Shown in pieces: positions 13,338-24,875 of a stretch of DNA of 64,000 nt. Below the pieces are notes generated by a model, which had not been told where the DNA came from, did no database searches, and was given only the letters and a program-made list of their open reading frames with translations. Position 1 is the stretch's first letter; each line of letters opens with the position of its first letter. Made by a program: the position numbers and the translations under genes. The stretch covers positions 18,169,001-18,233,000 of the forward strand of contig WPIO01000001.1 in the NCBI GenBank assembly GCA_009760855.2, in the 5' to 3' direction. This stretch comes from Cristatella mucedo (Eukaryota; Bryozoa; Phylactolaemata; Cristatellidae).

Positions 13338-13602
13338 ATGGATCTGCAGCACAGCGGGATGAGCGGGCTGAACGCTTTCGGAGGAATGCGCGGACACGCG
13401 TACTGCGCCCCGTCCGCGCCGCCGCCGCCGCCGCCACCGTCGGCGTCCGCTGCGGATTTCTATGGGCCGCCGTCGCAGTCGCGAGCCATCTACTACCCAT
13501 CTGCAATGGCGCAGTACGGACCTCCGGCTCATCACTTCGGCAACGTGTACTCGACGCCCTACAGCGCTCCGGCCCCCGCGGCGGCGGCGGCTCGCGGCGA
13601 CG
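13338..13602 (+). CDS. Dll: Distal-less/Dlx homeobox protein, exon 1
   Basis: This exon carries the start codon (13,338) and 88 complete codons. It encodes the N-terminal transactivation region, rich in Pro, Ala, Ser, Gly and Tyr (a Pro run, then PSQSRAIYYPSAMAQYGPP). The exon ends in phase 1 at the donor G|GTGAGT (13,603). I chose this start because it is the first ATG after the TATA box and the frame joins the homeodomain exons in phase. Distal-less proteins are nuclear transcription factors that drive appendage and neural patterning (known for the family). Low-complexity Ala codons precede the splice site. Confidence 0.88.
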
Positions 13603-14171
13603 GTGAGTGCTTCGCCGCCGCAGTTTGTTGCGACGCGATACCGTCGCGCGCTTCCGCTCGGCGTCCGCGCCCGCCAGAGCGGGACGCGCGCTCGAGGTGC
13701 GCGATCGTTAGAATTGACTTCCTCGTCGAGTGCTCGAGCGGCGCTACTCCGGTATTTATTTTAACGTTGAAATTATCCGCTCGACATAATCATTCTTCCG
13801 CCCGCTCGTTGGCTCGAGACAGCCGCGCGCGCGCGAGAGTCTAGACAGCCCGCGGGCCGGAATTTTCGGAGAAGCCGAGCGGCCAGTCGGCAGCGCTGCG
13901 ACCCTGCCTCCGAGCGCGAGACGCACCCGCTCAGCATATTCCGGCTTTGGTCTCCGGCAGCGCCGCCGCCGCCGCCGCCGCCGCCGTCCTTCTTGTAACC
14001 CTCGGCTGTCGCGCGAGGCCTGGCGAGGAGCCGAAGGCGCCGGGCTAGCGCTTCGCGGCGCGCTCCGCAGACGTCGGTGGCAGCTCCGCGCACTCGACCG
14101 CGGCGCTAGCAGCGTCAGCCTGTCCGCGCGTGCAGATAAGCCAAACTGCGACGACATTCGCCGACCGCTAG

Positions 14172-14317
14172 CCAAGATGAAAAAGATGCGGAAGCCGAGG
14201 ACGATCTACACGGCTCTGCAGTTGCAGCATTTGAATCGGCGGTTCCAGCGCACACAGTACCTCGCTCTGCCCGAGCGCGCCGAGCTGGCCGCAACGCTGG
14301 GCCTCACGCAGACTCAG
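14172..14317 (+). CDS. Dll: Distal-less/Dlx homeobox protein, exon 2 (homeodomain helices 1 and 2)
   Basis: The exon encodes [17 protein letters not shown] and [20 protein letters not shown], the N-terminal arm and the first two helices of a Distal-less class homeodomain. It starts after CTAG|CC, which completes the phase 1 codon from exon 1, and ends at CAG|GTATGA in phase 0. This is the canonical Dll intron position, just before the recognition helix (known). The acceptor has only a weak pyrimidine tract, so the 5' boundary is less certain than the donor. Confidence 0.92.
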
Positions 14318-15138
14318 GTATGAGGCGGCGGCGACTGTGTGTACTGCGGTGGCGGCGGCTGGGCGGCGATGGGGCGCGGCGCTCTCGTGCAGCGGGTGCT
14401 GGCGCGCGAGCTCCGCGCGCCGGCGCTCGCGCGGAGCGTAATCCGCTCGATCTGAGGCGCGCGCGCTCAGCGCGGCGCCGGGCGTTCGACGGCGCCGCCC
14501 ATTGGCGCGGGCTGGCCGAGCGAGTGGGAGGTGCGCCTTCCTTCCTGCCTTCCTTGCTTCCTTCCTTCGGTACGCTTGAGCTGCGCGTCGTGTCTCCGTG
14601 CCCGCCGCGAGCGGCGTCGCCGACGCCGCCGACAGCGGGTAGCCACTGCGAGGCTGTCAGTTTCGGGTCTGCTCGCGTTTGCCGCCCTAAGACCTCACAG
14701 GCGTCTCTTGGGGCCGCGGCGCCGCGCTCGCGAGCTATGCGCGGCGGCGGGCGCTTGCCGGTATGGCGCGGCACGCCCCCTCTCTCCGCCTCCGCCGCCG
14801 CACCTCGCCCGATCCGTCTCTAGCTGGCCGGCTGACGAGGACGACAGTCAGGTGTGCCCCGTGCGGTTATTAAATGATCGTTGCGTAATTGCGCGGTAGC
14901 ATTGTGCTTTGATGAGCGGTCTTCTTTCTTCGGCGCTAGTAATTACCGGCAGGGCGAGAGTGGAGCGCGTCTTCCCACCGCTGCCGGCCGCCGCAAAATC
15001 AATCGTGCGCGAGCGCGCGCGTGCGAGCACGCGCGCGCGTCCACGCCGGCTCGTCCGCGGCTGCCGGCGTCGAGTGGTTCCCACGCTCGCGGGCCGAGAG
15101 ACGCAGTCAAGACCGCGACGACGGCTTTCCCGCTGCAG

Positions 15139-15795
15139 GTCAAGATCTGGTTCCAGAATCGCCGTTCAAAGTTTAAAAAGCTAGCAAAACATCAGCAGCG
15201 AAGTTCGGCGAGCGACGCAGCGACGACGGCTGCGGCGGGCCAACTGGGCGCCGTCGCAACGCCGCCGGAGAGCGACGGCGGCCGCGGGCCCGAAGATAGC
15301 GAAGACGGCGGCTGCGGCGGCGGCAGCAGCACCAGCAGCGCCCTAGGAGGCGCCGGCGGTGGCTCCGGCCGCGGTTCGGTGTCGCCGCCGTCGCACGTCG
15401 TGGCCTCCGCCGCAAGTTTTCGCGGCTTCAAGCTTGAGCTTCAAGCTAATCACCATCCGCTGCCCGTCCACAGCCTCCAGCACAGGCAAGCTCAGCCCGA
15501 AGCTATGCACGCTGCCGCTCTGATGAACCACCACCACCACCACCGCGACTTCGCTCACCTGATCACACAGGGCGTTGGCTACGGATACCACCACACCCAC
15601 CACCAGGCTCACCATCACCATCAGATCGAGGCTGTCGGCTACGGCTCCCCGGCCAGCGCCGCCGCCGCCGCCGCCGCCGCTGCCTCGCTGCCGTCCAGCT
15701 ATCCGTCTGCTTTCTCCGCTCAATACGGCTGGTACGGCCACCACGGTGGCCAGACCGGGCCCGCCGCCGCCGCCGCCGCCGCGATGCTCTCATAG
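15139..15795 (+). CDS. Dll: Distal-less/Dlx homeobox protein, exon 3 (recognition helix and C-terminus)
   Basis: Following CTGCAG|, the exon opens with VKIWFQNRRSKFKKL, the DNA-contacting third helix. The C-terminal tail of about 200 residues is low in complexity: Gly/Ser runs, a His-rich segment (around 15,525-15,625), Ala runs and a final YGWYGHHGGQTGP motif before the TAG at 15,793. With exons 1 and 2 the predicted protein is about 355 residues, normal for the family. The Ala and His homopolymers are pure codon repeats that could vary in length between individuals. Confidence 0.95.
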   Translation, partial: VKIWFQNRRSKFKKLAKHQQRSSASDAATTAAAGQLGAVATPPESDGGRGPEDSEDGGCGGGSSTSSALGGAGGGSGRGSVSPPSHVVASAASFRGFKLELQANHHPLPVHSLQHRQAQPEAMHAAALMNHHHHHRDFAHLITQGVGYGYHHTHHQAHHHHQIEAVGYGSPASAAAAAAAAASLPSSYPSAFSAQYGWYGHHGGQTGPAAAAAAAMLS

Positions 15796-16205
15796 CGAGA
15801 GATAACCCTCGTAACGATAGTCGCTTCGGCGACGCGACGACGACGACGACCGATCTCGACGGTTTTAGCAAGGCTCATGTCGGCGTGCCGCCGCCGTCGA
15901 GCTCGCGATTCGGTCGCGAACCCCTCGGCGCTCGTGCGCCGGCGATCTCAGGGCGGCGCGCTCGATGTAGCTGTAGATTTAGTAGCGTCGCGAGGCCGCG
16001 CTCAGGGCCTCCCGACGCATCGCCGCGCGAGTCAGATTTGGCGTCAGGCGTCGCCCGCTCGCTCGCGGCGAATTTTGCTTATTTATTCCTCCTGTCTCGC
16101 CGCTGCGGAACAGGGAGGGGGAAGCTGGCGCTAACTAACGTGGTGCTGCTGTTTCGTTGGTCGCCGAGCATTGTTGTGCATGCACGCATCTTTATCGCGG
16201 GTGTC

Positions 16206-16211
16206 AATAAA
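16206..16211 (+). terminator. polyadenylation signal of the homeobox gene
   Basis: AATAAA about 410 bases after the Dll stop codon, followed by a GT-rich stretch. It is the first such signal downstream. Confidence 0.7.
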
Positions 16212-17427
16212 GCGTATTGCGTCAGCTTTCTGCAGAGCTCGGCTCCGGCCACCGTCGCCGCCGCCTCCTCCAGCTCCGCGGCCAGCGGTCCGGTCCCGCG
16301 CGCACGCGCCTTTGCGCGCGCGCGCGCGTCTCTCGGCCGCTCTCGTAAACAAGGAAGTTTACAGGCGCGCCCATAGCCGAGTGACCTCCGAGATCGCCGA
16401 AATGCTGGTAGCTCCCCTCCCCCCTTGCCAGTCGTCGCTTCCGGTCCTCCTGCTGTGTTCGGGGCGCGAAATGCCCGCGAAGCGAGGTTTCGAGGTCGTC
16501 CGCGGCGCCGCAGCCGGTAGGCAGAGCCGCCGGCGCCCGCCGCAGGATGCGCTCGACTCCCCCCCCGCCCCGCCCAGCCAGCCAGCCAGCCAGCGGCGAG
16601 GCGAAGGCGGGACGAGGCGGACTCGTTGCGTCGCGACGTCGGCGGCTCGGCAGCGACGAGAGCAGCGGATCGGCCGCCGCCGCCGCTCTCGTCTCGTCGC
16701 GCGGCGGCAGCGGCAGCGGCGGCGGCGCTTTATGGATCGGCTGGGCCAAATCGGAGGGTCTCAAGGATTGTGAAGGAGGGGCTGGTAGCAGGCGTCGAGC
16801 GACTCCGCAGCGAGCGGCGGCCGCCGGGAGACCGCGCGAAGCGGTTGCGGACGCGTCGCGGCGCGAGGGCGGACGCTTCGCGCCGCGTAGCGGCGAGAAC
16901 GAGAGGGCGCGCCGCCGTCGCCGCCTAGCGGAGCTCGGCCGCGAGCTCTCGCTCGCTCGCGCTGCGAAGGTCACACACGCTAGACGCTGGGCACGCTGGT
17001 GCGGATGTTGACAGCGGCGCCGATGCACGGACAATGGCTTCCGTTCGCGCTTAGCCGCCACGGTCACGCAACGCTACGCTTAGGCAGAGGATAAGCGAGA
17101 GCGAGAGCTCCCGCCCGCTCGCCTAAGGATCGATGCAGCGGCGGCGGCGACAGCGGCGGCGGCGGCGGTGGCGGCGGCGGCGGCGGCGTTTGGTCGAGTG
17201 CGAACGCACGGCCGCTGCTTTCCTTCGACCGTCGGGCACGACGAACTCGCTAGCGGGTGCACACCGCTTCCGGGGCGCTCGCTCGGTGCCCGCCGACGCC
17301 GCGAGGCGGCGCGAGATGTGGCGCGGCTCGCGCTCGCGATTGTCCGCCGCCTATAATGTAGGCCGCGAGCCGCCGCTGCGGCATCTGCTGCCGGACAATG
17401 ACAACGAGCGCCGCTGCGTATCGACTC

Positions 17428-17575
17428 GCTGGCTTAGCCCAGAGGTTAAGGCGTTCGCCCCGACCAAGGTCAAGGTGATTGCTTTCCACGGTCGGGGGCT
17501 CGAGCCCTGCGAGGCGTATGCGAAGCGCTTGAATAGAGATTAAGTTCTATGGTACAAGTGAATTATATTTACGTA
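17428..17575 (+). repeat. tRNA-derived SINE, family B
   Basis: GGCTTAGCCCAGAGGTTAAG resembles an A box and GGGGGCTCGAGCCC a B box. The tail GCGCTTGAATAGAGATTAAG matches the hairpin at the 3' end of the family 1 LINE, so the SINE probably borrows the LINE machinery. Confidence 0.85.
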
Positions 17576-17744
17576 TCCACGGCAACGAGCGTTGCCGCGG
17601 TGCGGCGACGGGCGCTCGCCAGGCTTCGTTCGCTAAGGGACGACCTGTCGCTGGAGGACCGCGTCAGTCAGGTCCGGCCGCAGCAGAGTCCGGGCGCTTC
17701 CAGCTGCGTAGCGTTGCTAGATTTTGGGCCTGCGTAGACAGGAA

Positions 17745-18395
17745 CGCCTCATCCAAGTTGGCCCGTGCATCTGTGACGTCCAGTCTCGGCTTTTTCGACT
17801 CGCCGCTCGCAATAGATGCAATAGGACGCTTACAATGGGAACATGGCTCTGCTGCTATGCTTGCCTGCAGCAGCGTGAGCGGTACTATCGCTACGTTGCA
17901 CCACTTCTCACCGACCGACCTGCACTGGCTTCCTATATTCAAGCAGCGGACGACTTCAAAGTTTTGCCGCTCGCCCACTTATAGGTCCCTTTCAAGCTCT
18001 GCTCCGGCCTTTATATCCAAACTACTTCCCAAACATGCTAGGCATCGCACGACCCGCTCTAGTCTGACTAAAAATACCTTTGTTTCTGCCTTTATTCGAC
18101 GCTGAAATCCGTTGGAGACTGTGCCTATAGTTCGTATGCTCCCAATGCCTGGAGCTCATTCCCAAATGACGTCACGACATCTCCTGGCTTGATGATATTT
18201 AAAAAGTAGCTACACACGCTCCGGCTCCTCGCAGCATTTGCTGGGTCCGTCAATTTTCATTGGCGCGCTTATGCCTGCTGACGCTGTGTATTTTATCACT
18301 AACCAATTGTCATGCTTTCTTTACAAGGCATGCAAAGCGCCAAGAAAGAGGTGTAGTGCTCTTCGGCTACAAACGTCTTGTTATTGTTATTACCG
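17745..18395 (+). mobile_element. degenerate family 1 LINE, 3' part
   Basis: It aligns by eye with the C-terminal RT region and 3' tail of the copy at 5.06 kb (LHW..P..QR, then RCLN-like segments), with many frameshifts. It ends in a GCAAAGCGCC-type tail and GTTATT repeats. Confidence 0.7.
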
Positions 18396-18964
18396 CCGCG
18401 GTGAAGGCAGCTGACCTCCGAATCGCTGCTGAGCGCCGGATATGGTGCGGACTCGCGAGACAGCGCGTATTGTACGCGCCCTGACGCACGGCTGGGCGGA
18501 CTGGTACTGACGAAGAAAAGACCCGGGTGAGGATCGATTCCGATTGGCTGCGAAGACCAGCGCTCAGCACTGCTACTTGGAAGGCCGCTCGCGACGGCGG
18601 CGGCGGCGGCTGTTGCGTAAGCTCTCGCGAGCACGCACACTTACACACACGCGCCAGAGGCTTGGCCGCCCGCCTCAGCGACGGCGTCGCCGTGCTTGGT
18701 CGGCATAGTGCCAAACGACGGGCGGCGACTCCGGGCGGCGAGTGCGGCGCCGGCACCGGCGTCGAGCGGCGCTGCCGAGCGAGGGCCTTTAGAAGCCGCC
18801 CTCTACTCCGCCCTCGCTCGCAAAGCAGACTCGAAGATCCTGCCGAGCGCGGCCACGACAGCTGCCGAGCGAGGCCGCGATAGCGGCGACTCTGCGGCGG
18901 CGGAGCGAACTTAGCGCCGGGTTGTCGCGCAGCAGCAGCAGCAGCGCATTCTCTATTAGACTGC

Positions 18965-18970
18965 TTTATT
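18965..18970 (-). terminator. polyadenylation signal of the serine dehydratase gene
   Basis: On the reverse strand AATAAA begins 12 bases after the TGA stop of the last exon, in the context CCGAATAAAGC. The 3' untranslated region would be very short. Confidence 0.75.
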
Positions 18971-18982
18971 CGGTCGAGCTCA

Positions 18983-19209
18983 TCACAGCCCGAGCAGCTC
19001 TTTCCACTTGCGCAGCAGCTCGAGGCTGACGCCGTTTCCGCCGCACACGACGACGACGACGGGGCCCGTCGTCGTCGTCGGGCGGACGGTGCTGCCGTCG
19101 TCGCCGCCGCCGCCGACGTCGCCGTAGCTGCGAAGCCTCTTGAGCGCGCTCGAGTAGACGGCAGCCAGTGCGGCGCCGCAGGCCGGCTCCACCAGCATAC
19201 GGTGATCGT
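18983..19209 (-). CDS. SDS: L-serine dehydratase, exon 6 (last)
   Basis: The exon begins after CCGCAG| and completes a codon split 1/2. It encodes DHRMLVEPACGAALAAVYSS and ends with VVVVVCGGNGVSLELL and a TGA stop. These are the conserved C-terminal parts of the PLP enzyme that deaminates L-serine (and L-threonine) to pyruvate (or 2-oxobutyrate) in the cytosol (known). A glycine/aspartate and threonine-rich insert lies between the two conserved blocks. The polyadenylation signal follows at once. Confidence 0.93.
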
Positions 19210-19482
19210 CTGCGGAGAATGGAGAGGAAGTGAGACCGCGCAGTGCCCGGATCGCCGAGCCGCCGTCCCATTGTCGCGCGCGACCGGCGATAAAGCTGGA
19301 GAGCGGGGTACGCGGCGAGGCAGCGACAGAAGCCGATAAAAATAGCAGCAGCGGCGTCGGCGCGGCCCGAGCAGAGCCGGCCGCAGGCGGCGGCAGCGGC
19401 TGCGGCGACGACGACATGCCGCAGCCGCCGCCCGCACGCGAGCGGGCGGGCGGGCGGGCGCGCGCGGTATGTACGCGCTCAC

Positions 19483-19613
19483 CGGCGAAGCGGAGGCAGG
19501 CGTTCACGGCGTCGGCGTCGGTGACGACCGCCGAGAGCACCGAGTGCGCCGCCGAACGGCTCAGGTCGAACAGCTGCTGGCAGACGGTCCGAGCGCCGAG
19601 AGTCTTGGCTATG
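19483..19613 (-). CDS. SDS: L-serine dehydratase, exon 5
   Basis: The reverse strand carries CTTGCAG| followed by codons for IAKTLGARTVCQQL, then VLSAVVTDADAVNACLRF, and the donor G|GTGAGC. Codon phases join exons 4 and 6 exactly (AG|C before, G|AC after). The content matches the family segment between the PLP-phosphate loop domain and the C-terminal block. Confidence 0.92.
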
Positions 19614-20474
19614 CTGCAAGCGAGCGAGCGAGCGGAGCGCGTGTCTGCGAGGCGTGAGCTCGCTCGCTCGCTCGCGTCTGCTCAGCGGCGGCGGCGGCCG
19701 CAGCTGCTCGCTCGACGGGAGCACGGATCGGAGCGGACGCCGCCTGCCTGCGATCGGCAATGGGCGGGTCCGACGAGTGGCGCTCGCTCGCTCGCGTCTT
19801 AACGCGTCGGACCCGAAGTGCCGAAGGAGAGCGCGAGCGAGGTGCTCTCTGGCCGCGGCAGACCTTCGATAGAGGGCGGGCGCTGCAGTCGAGGACCGCT
19901 CTCTGAGCCGCCGCCGTTCATTCGCAAAAGATTGACGGCGGGAATGTACTTCGTTGGGCCACGCAGCAATGAAAAAGTCCGCCGGACTATGCAAAACTGC
20001 CCGCCTGGCAGTACCGAAATACAGGTCGCTACGGCTGACAGAGCCAGGGCCAGTGGAGGGAGGGGCTGGGCGCTTTTGCCCCAGCCCCCTTTTTCACAGC
20101 GGGGCAGCGACGACCTGGGCCGCCCCCATACATATGCCCCTCGATCGTTACCCGCAACGAAATTATATCTTAATTTCGCCCAATGAGAAACCGCTGAGTT
20201 CGCGTCGACCAAGCATTACGATTGTGCGGCGTACTTTTTCATTAGTTGCAATTAATGAAAAAAATCTTGCTGAACGTCTTGCCCTTCTACATAAATATTT
20301 TGCAGGTCTTTGCCTCCCCTAAAGATGAAAATGCTGGTTCCGCCGCTGACGGCCGTGATCGGTGGCTTGAACTCTCGGTTGTAGACAGCTAGTATCAACG
20401 CTGTGTATTGTTCTCGCCATAGGAATAGATGCACCTGCATGTCTAACTATATAGTCCTATACTGCTTCTCGGCC

Positions 20475-20538
20475 GCTTTCCGATGGTCTTTGGCGACCCC
20501 TGTGAAATGGTCGTTCGACCCCCAGGTTGAGAACAGTG
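20475..20538 (-). mobile_element. fragment of a SPIN-like hAT element
   Basis: The reverse strand reads CACTGTTCTCAACC, then GGGGTCGAACGACC and CACAGGGGTCGCC, then GACCATCGGAAAG. The same modules are in the full element at 25,155. Only one end is present. Confidence 0.7.
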
Positions 20539-20544
20539 GCTCTA

Positions 20545-21600
20545 AACACTTCCAACTGACAATAGAGGGATTTGCAGGACCACTTTCACATTTCACAATC
20601 CGGATTATAGGTAGAAAAGTGCTTAACTACGACTGGGATTGCGAACTTCGAGAGGTACAAGGATAGACTACTCTATCGGACCGGCGGCGGCGGGCGGTGC
20701 GGTACGGTGCGGAGGAGACGCCGGCTGCCTGTCTTACTAAGAGGAGGCTTCCGCCAGCCAGGCGTCCGCCAACCTTTCTCGAGAAAGGCGGCCGCTCAGG
20801 GGCGGCCGCTCATTTCAGAGACCCTCTTCGTACTGTTTATTGTCGGTGGCGAAGCTCGTCCGAGCGATCGGCGAGCGTCTCGCTCCTCGCTCCACAGTCA
20901 GTGACAATGTCTAGGTCACTCGCTTCGTAGGTCACTCGCTTGCTCCATTGAGCGGCTAATCCCGCGAGAGCGCATGGGCTCTACGCGATTCTAGCTGGAT
21001 CGCTACATACCACATTGGCCGCTCTTTGCGACAATGCAGCATCGGTGGCTCTGAATGCGTTCCCATTCGTCAGCGTCAGTCTTAGCGCTGTTTCTGTAGC
21101 TTTTACGAGAGATTATTCAATCAGGCCGGCAGCCTGAAGGGCCGAGGACGAAAGCCTGCCTGAGGCTCGGGGGTAGGGGGAGACAAGCTGACACTGACTA
21201 ACTCTGCACAAAGGTGCTGGTAGCGGGAGAGGAAGTGGAGAGATGGCGAGTGGGGGATGGAGGGAAGCGGAGAGGGAGTACAGAGGGCAGGGGCAGGAGC
21301 TCTTCTATTGTACAACTACTTGTCGCGCGTAGTCGTCCACTGCTGCGTCGTCTCCAGCAGAAGGCTGCGGGGCGCAGCAGGATGTGCAGGACGGTTAGGG
21401 GTTAGCAGGGAGAACCGGCGTATTCTGGAGAGAGGACGGCGGGGGGGGGGGGCAAGGCACGGGAGATAAGTTCCGCTAGGCAGCCGGCCCGTCATTGGTC
21501 AGCCGTTGACGGACGCGAAGAGCTAGCACCATTAAAAAACGGCCTGACGGCCTTGGTTCGGTGTTTGCGAGGAAAGGCCGCCATTGACTTCAGCATGCTC
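20545..21600. other. serine dehydratase intron, no gene recognised
   Basis: A G+C-rich and then mixed segment with a duplicated GCGGCCGCTCA motif near 20,790 and a G-run near 21,440. No coding homology is recognised. Confidence 0.4.
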
Positions 21601-22470
21601 AGCATGTTCCATGTGCCAAAGTGGCGTTTCACGAGATCAATAACAACCGCATCAGCCCAACAGTCAAGCCTGCCTACTTTCCCCTACAGTAGTATGCAAC
21701 ATTACGAACATTGGGGCTCGCTTAGACAAGGACACCGCAGTCAAGCTGGTACATGGATTTTTCGACATCCATCCATTCGTCTAGACTTCCGTAACACCGT
21801 CACTACTTTCTGTAACTACTTTCAGGTCGTCCAGCTTGCGCAATCGGACACTCACAGTCGGCAGCTAGGCTTGTCTGCCACGAACGTAGCAACTTTCACA
21901 TTCCACCACTTCACATTACCCCGATCTCCACCGATTCCACATCAAGCAGCGTATCGATTTCATGGTCCTGTCACTGTCACTTTTAGATCCGCTCACCCTC
22001 TTACTCCGGATTAGCCGTCTAAAATACTTACTAGTCGGGCTTCCCATCAGACTACATCCATCCTACTTCCCACCGGCTCCGGTCGTTGAGCTGTGCCTCT
22101 AACGAGCCTCAAATCCTTGGGAGGCACTGCCCCTTCAGTTCCTGTGCTCTGAGAGCCCGGAACTCCCTCAATGCCGACAGAAATGACGAGGCAACACCTG
22201 ACTGGTCAACATTTAAAAGGAAGCTAAAAACCATCAATTCTGCACAGCACTTGCTTTGCGTGAGTTGCCGTTCGTGCTCTATGCGTGCTGATACTGTGCA
22301 AATTATTACAAATAATAATTATAATACACTTGATAAAGCACCCTCAGAGAACTCAATCTTTTTCTAGGCGCTTTACATTTGCTGCAAAGGAAACAAGATC
22401 GAATGATTAGTGGTAGCATTTACAATGTCATCAAGCGTAATATGATGCGACATGCACAGGGTCAACATGT
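21600..22470. mobile_element. degenerate LINE remnants in both orientations
   Basis: 21,700-22,290 on the + strand resembles the family 1 C-terminal RT and 3' region with heavy decay. 22,310-22,470 on the - strand is another family 1 3' tail (AATAATTATAATACACTTG, then the GCGCC hairpin). Confidence 0.6.
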
Positions 22471-22799
22471 AGATATGGTTAGTAGAGATGCCAACGCTGA
22501 GTAGTTTACCACAGACTGAAACCATACAAGTTCGCTCGATCACGAGCATCGGAGACTGAATGCCTTACTTCCGCAAACGATTAAATTGCATGGAAACGAT
22601 TTCAACTTGCAAATCGTAAACTTGGCTATTACCTTGCTAGAACGTTTGGTGCATTAGAGAGACATTTAATTCTCTTTATAGAAGCTAAGCAAATGTTTTA
22701 CTGACAGTATTAATACAATAGTATGCACAATAGGTCAGATTGCGTGTGGAGCTTTTGATAAGGGTTTTCCATCATTTGGTAAAACATTCTAAACAGCAT

Positions 22800-22872
22800 C
22801 TGTAAAGTGCTTATAAGAGATTCAGTTCTCTGGGGGCGCTATAAAAATACATTATTATTATTATTATTTTAT
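22800..22872 (+). mobile_element. LINE/SINE 3' tail
   Basis: An AGAGATTCAGTTCTCT hairpin and GGGCGC are followed by (ATT)n, the family 1 tail without a body. Confidence 0.7.
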
Positions 22873-22899
22873 CAATCACCTTCCAAAAGTTTACAACGT

Positions 22900-24210
22900 A
22901 AATTTTCGATTGAGCTAGTGAGGGGCGTTACCGCGGAGGAGGCTGTAGGTTTGGGGTATGGAAGGCTGCTTATTTTACTAAGAGTAGTCGGAGATAGCTT
23001 CGGTGGGATGTAAAGCTATTCTAGGCACACCGGCTTTAATGATTTTAATGAGCAAAGCACAAGTCTAATTAAACTATTCAGTCTAGTACATTTAAAAAAA
23101 TTGATGCGCGAATAAGGTTTCGATCGAGCATCGCACAATCCCTACAACAGTTTATCCTGCAGCAGCTAACCAAAGCGAGCCGCGGGTAAGGGTTCGGGGG
23201 CACGTGATCTGTAGCGAAACGCCTCTAAAGGCGCCTTCGTGGTCTCAGCGCCAGAGGATCTCGACGTCCCGTCTTCGCTGCCCGGATTCAAAGGGTTTCG
23301 TCCGTTTCGTAGTATTCAAGTCTTGCATCGGAGATCTAAGCGCGAGGCGGCGCCGCGTCATAGCGCCCAGGGCATTCGGCCCTGGCGTTGGGTGGCGTCC
23401 AGCCTAATCTCTTTGGGTTTCGCGCCCTAAGAAAGATGCGTCGAAACAGGCGCCTGAGCTCGCGCCCAAAGCGGGAGGCGTGGCGTGAGGGAAGCGCTGA
23501 CGCTATGGGGGGCGGGGCGGTGACGACAGACCTGGGCGCCAGCTGGCTGAGGCTGGCCCGACGAGGTGCAGGATGAGGTTCGAGCTCGGGCGATCGCCGA
23601 AATCGGACCCGGGTCCGGGCGGAAAGAGACGAACGGCTGCGGAAAAAATAAGACCGAACTCCGCGGAAATCTGTGGGGGGGGGGAAAGCACGTGCGTTCG
23701 CGGAAATCCGAGAAGAAAGACACGGAAATCACGGGTGCGCGGAGATTTTTCGGAACCTTCGATGGCGTTCTGTGAAAGCCAGCTAGGATTTCTACAAAGT
23801 GGCCAACCAAGCCAGCGCCCTCGGCGGCACAGCGGACGCGGAAGAGAGAAGAGGAGCGAAAGAAACGAAATAAAGGAGGCGACGACGGGAGCGATAAAGG
23901 GGGCGACGACGTGAGCCAAGCCGGCGCGAGCAAAGCAGCCTACGTGGAGACGGTGGCGGAAGCTTCAAAGGGCTTCAATGGCGCTGAGGAGGAGACGAAC
24001 AGTCGCAGCGGCCTGGCTCCTCTGGGGAAGCACCTGCCGCGAACGAACGAACGTGGATCCGCCGCGAAAGTTTTCGAGGAAAAACTAAGGAGACGTTCGC
24101 ACGCCGTCCGCCCGTCCGTCCGATGATGAGCGAGCGAGCAGAGACGTGGAGTGGGTCGGGCGCTTGTTTGTTTCTTCATTCGATCGAGGGAAGCCAATCC
24201 GAGGCTTACC
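22900..24210. other. serine dehydratase intron, no gene recognised
   Basis: Mixed, then G+C-rich DNA. Open frames on both strands have no recognisable content. Confidence 0.4.
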
Positions 24211-24212
24211 GC

Positions 24213-24275
24213 AACGGCAGCGATGGCCCGGCGGCAGCGATGGCCCGGCGGCAGCGATGGCCCGGCGGCAGCGGG
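24213..24275. repeat. 17-bp tandem repeat, about 3.5 copies
   Basis: The unit CGGCAGCGATGGCCCGG is repeated head to tail. Confidence 0.9.
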
Positions 24276-24559
24276 CGGCGGCGCGAAATTTTTCGAAACG
24301 CCAGCGCCGCTTAAGGGCCGCCGCATCTCCCGCCGGCATCTCACTCGCGCAAAATGACGGCAGCCCAACCAATTAAGTGCGGCGAGTGCGAAGCGTTTTC
24401 CATTCAGGTAGTTAGCGACGATTCAACATTATCGACAAGTCGAGGCGACGTGCAGGGACGAGCGCCGCAGCTGCGGCAGCGGTTGAACGGCGTCGATCGG
24501 TCGGTCGGTCGGGCGCCGCAGACGAAGGGCTTGCGAGTCGCGCCTCGCGCGAGAGCTAC

Positions 24560-24787
24560 CTCGTAATGTCCGGTATGGTGACCAGCTCTCTGGCGACGAC
24601 GGACGCGTGCAGCGACGCAGCGCCCTCCGTCTCCATGGCCACGAGCGGCACGTCCGACCAGCCGACCCTGCGGAGTCCTTGAATGACGCCGCACGCCAGG
24701 CCGCCCCCTCCGACGGCGACTACGACGGCGGAGGGCTTCTCCTTCAGGTCCTCGTATATCTCGTCCACCATGGTGCTGTGTCCTTCC
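24560..24787 (-). CDS. SDS: L-serine dehydratase, exon 4
   Basis: The exon opens after AACTAG| with one base that completes the Trp codon split from exon 3. It encodes EGHSTMVDEIYEDL, the glycine-rich phosphate-binding loop AVGGGGLACGVIQGL and VPLVAMETEGAASLHA. The tetraglycine loop anchors the PLP phosphate in this fold (known). The donor is AG|GTAGCT, joining exon 5 in phase. The spacing of conserved residues is as in animal SDS. Confidence 0.95.
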
Positions 24788-24875
24788 CTAGTTCGCAATG
24801 CCGAAAGCAGCGGGCGTGGCAGCTGCTCGATGCACGCGCGTGCGATCGCTAGATCTGCTCGCACGTGTACAGTTA

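Noticed and set aside
16222..17067. 281-codon open frame on the - strand
   Set aside because: It is an Arg/Ala/Ser-rich by-product of G+C-rich sequence downstream of Dll and overlaps its polyadenylation region. No recognisable domain.
18367..19482. 371-codon open frame on the - strand
   Set aside because: It reads serine dehydratase exon 6 and the intron between exons 5 and 6 in the wrong frame. The true frame and splice sites are clear.
24213..24275. CRISPR-like array
   Set aside because: The units are contiguous with no spacers, so it is an ordinary tandem repeat in an animal intron.
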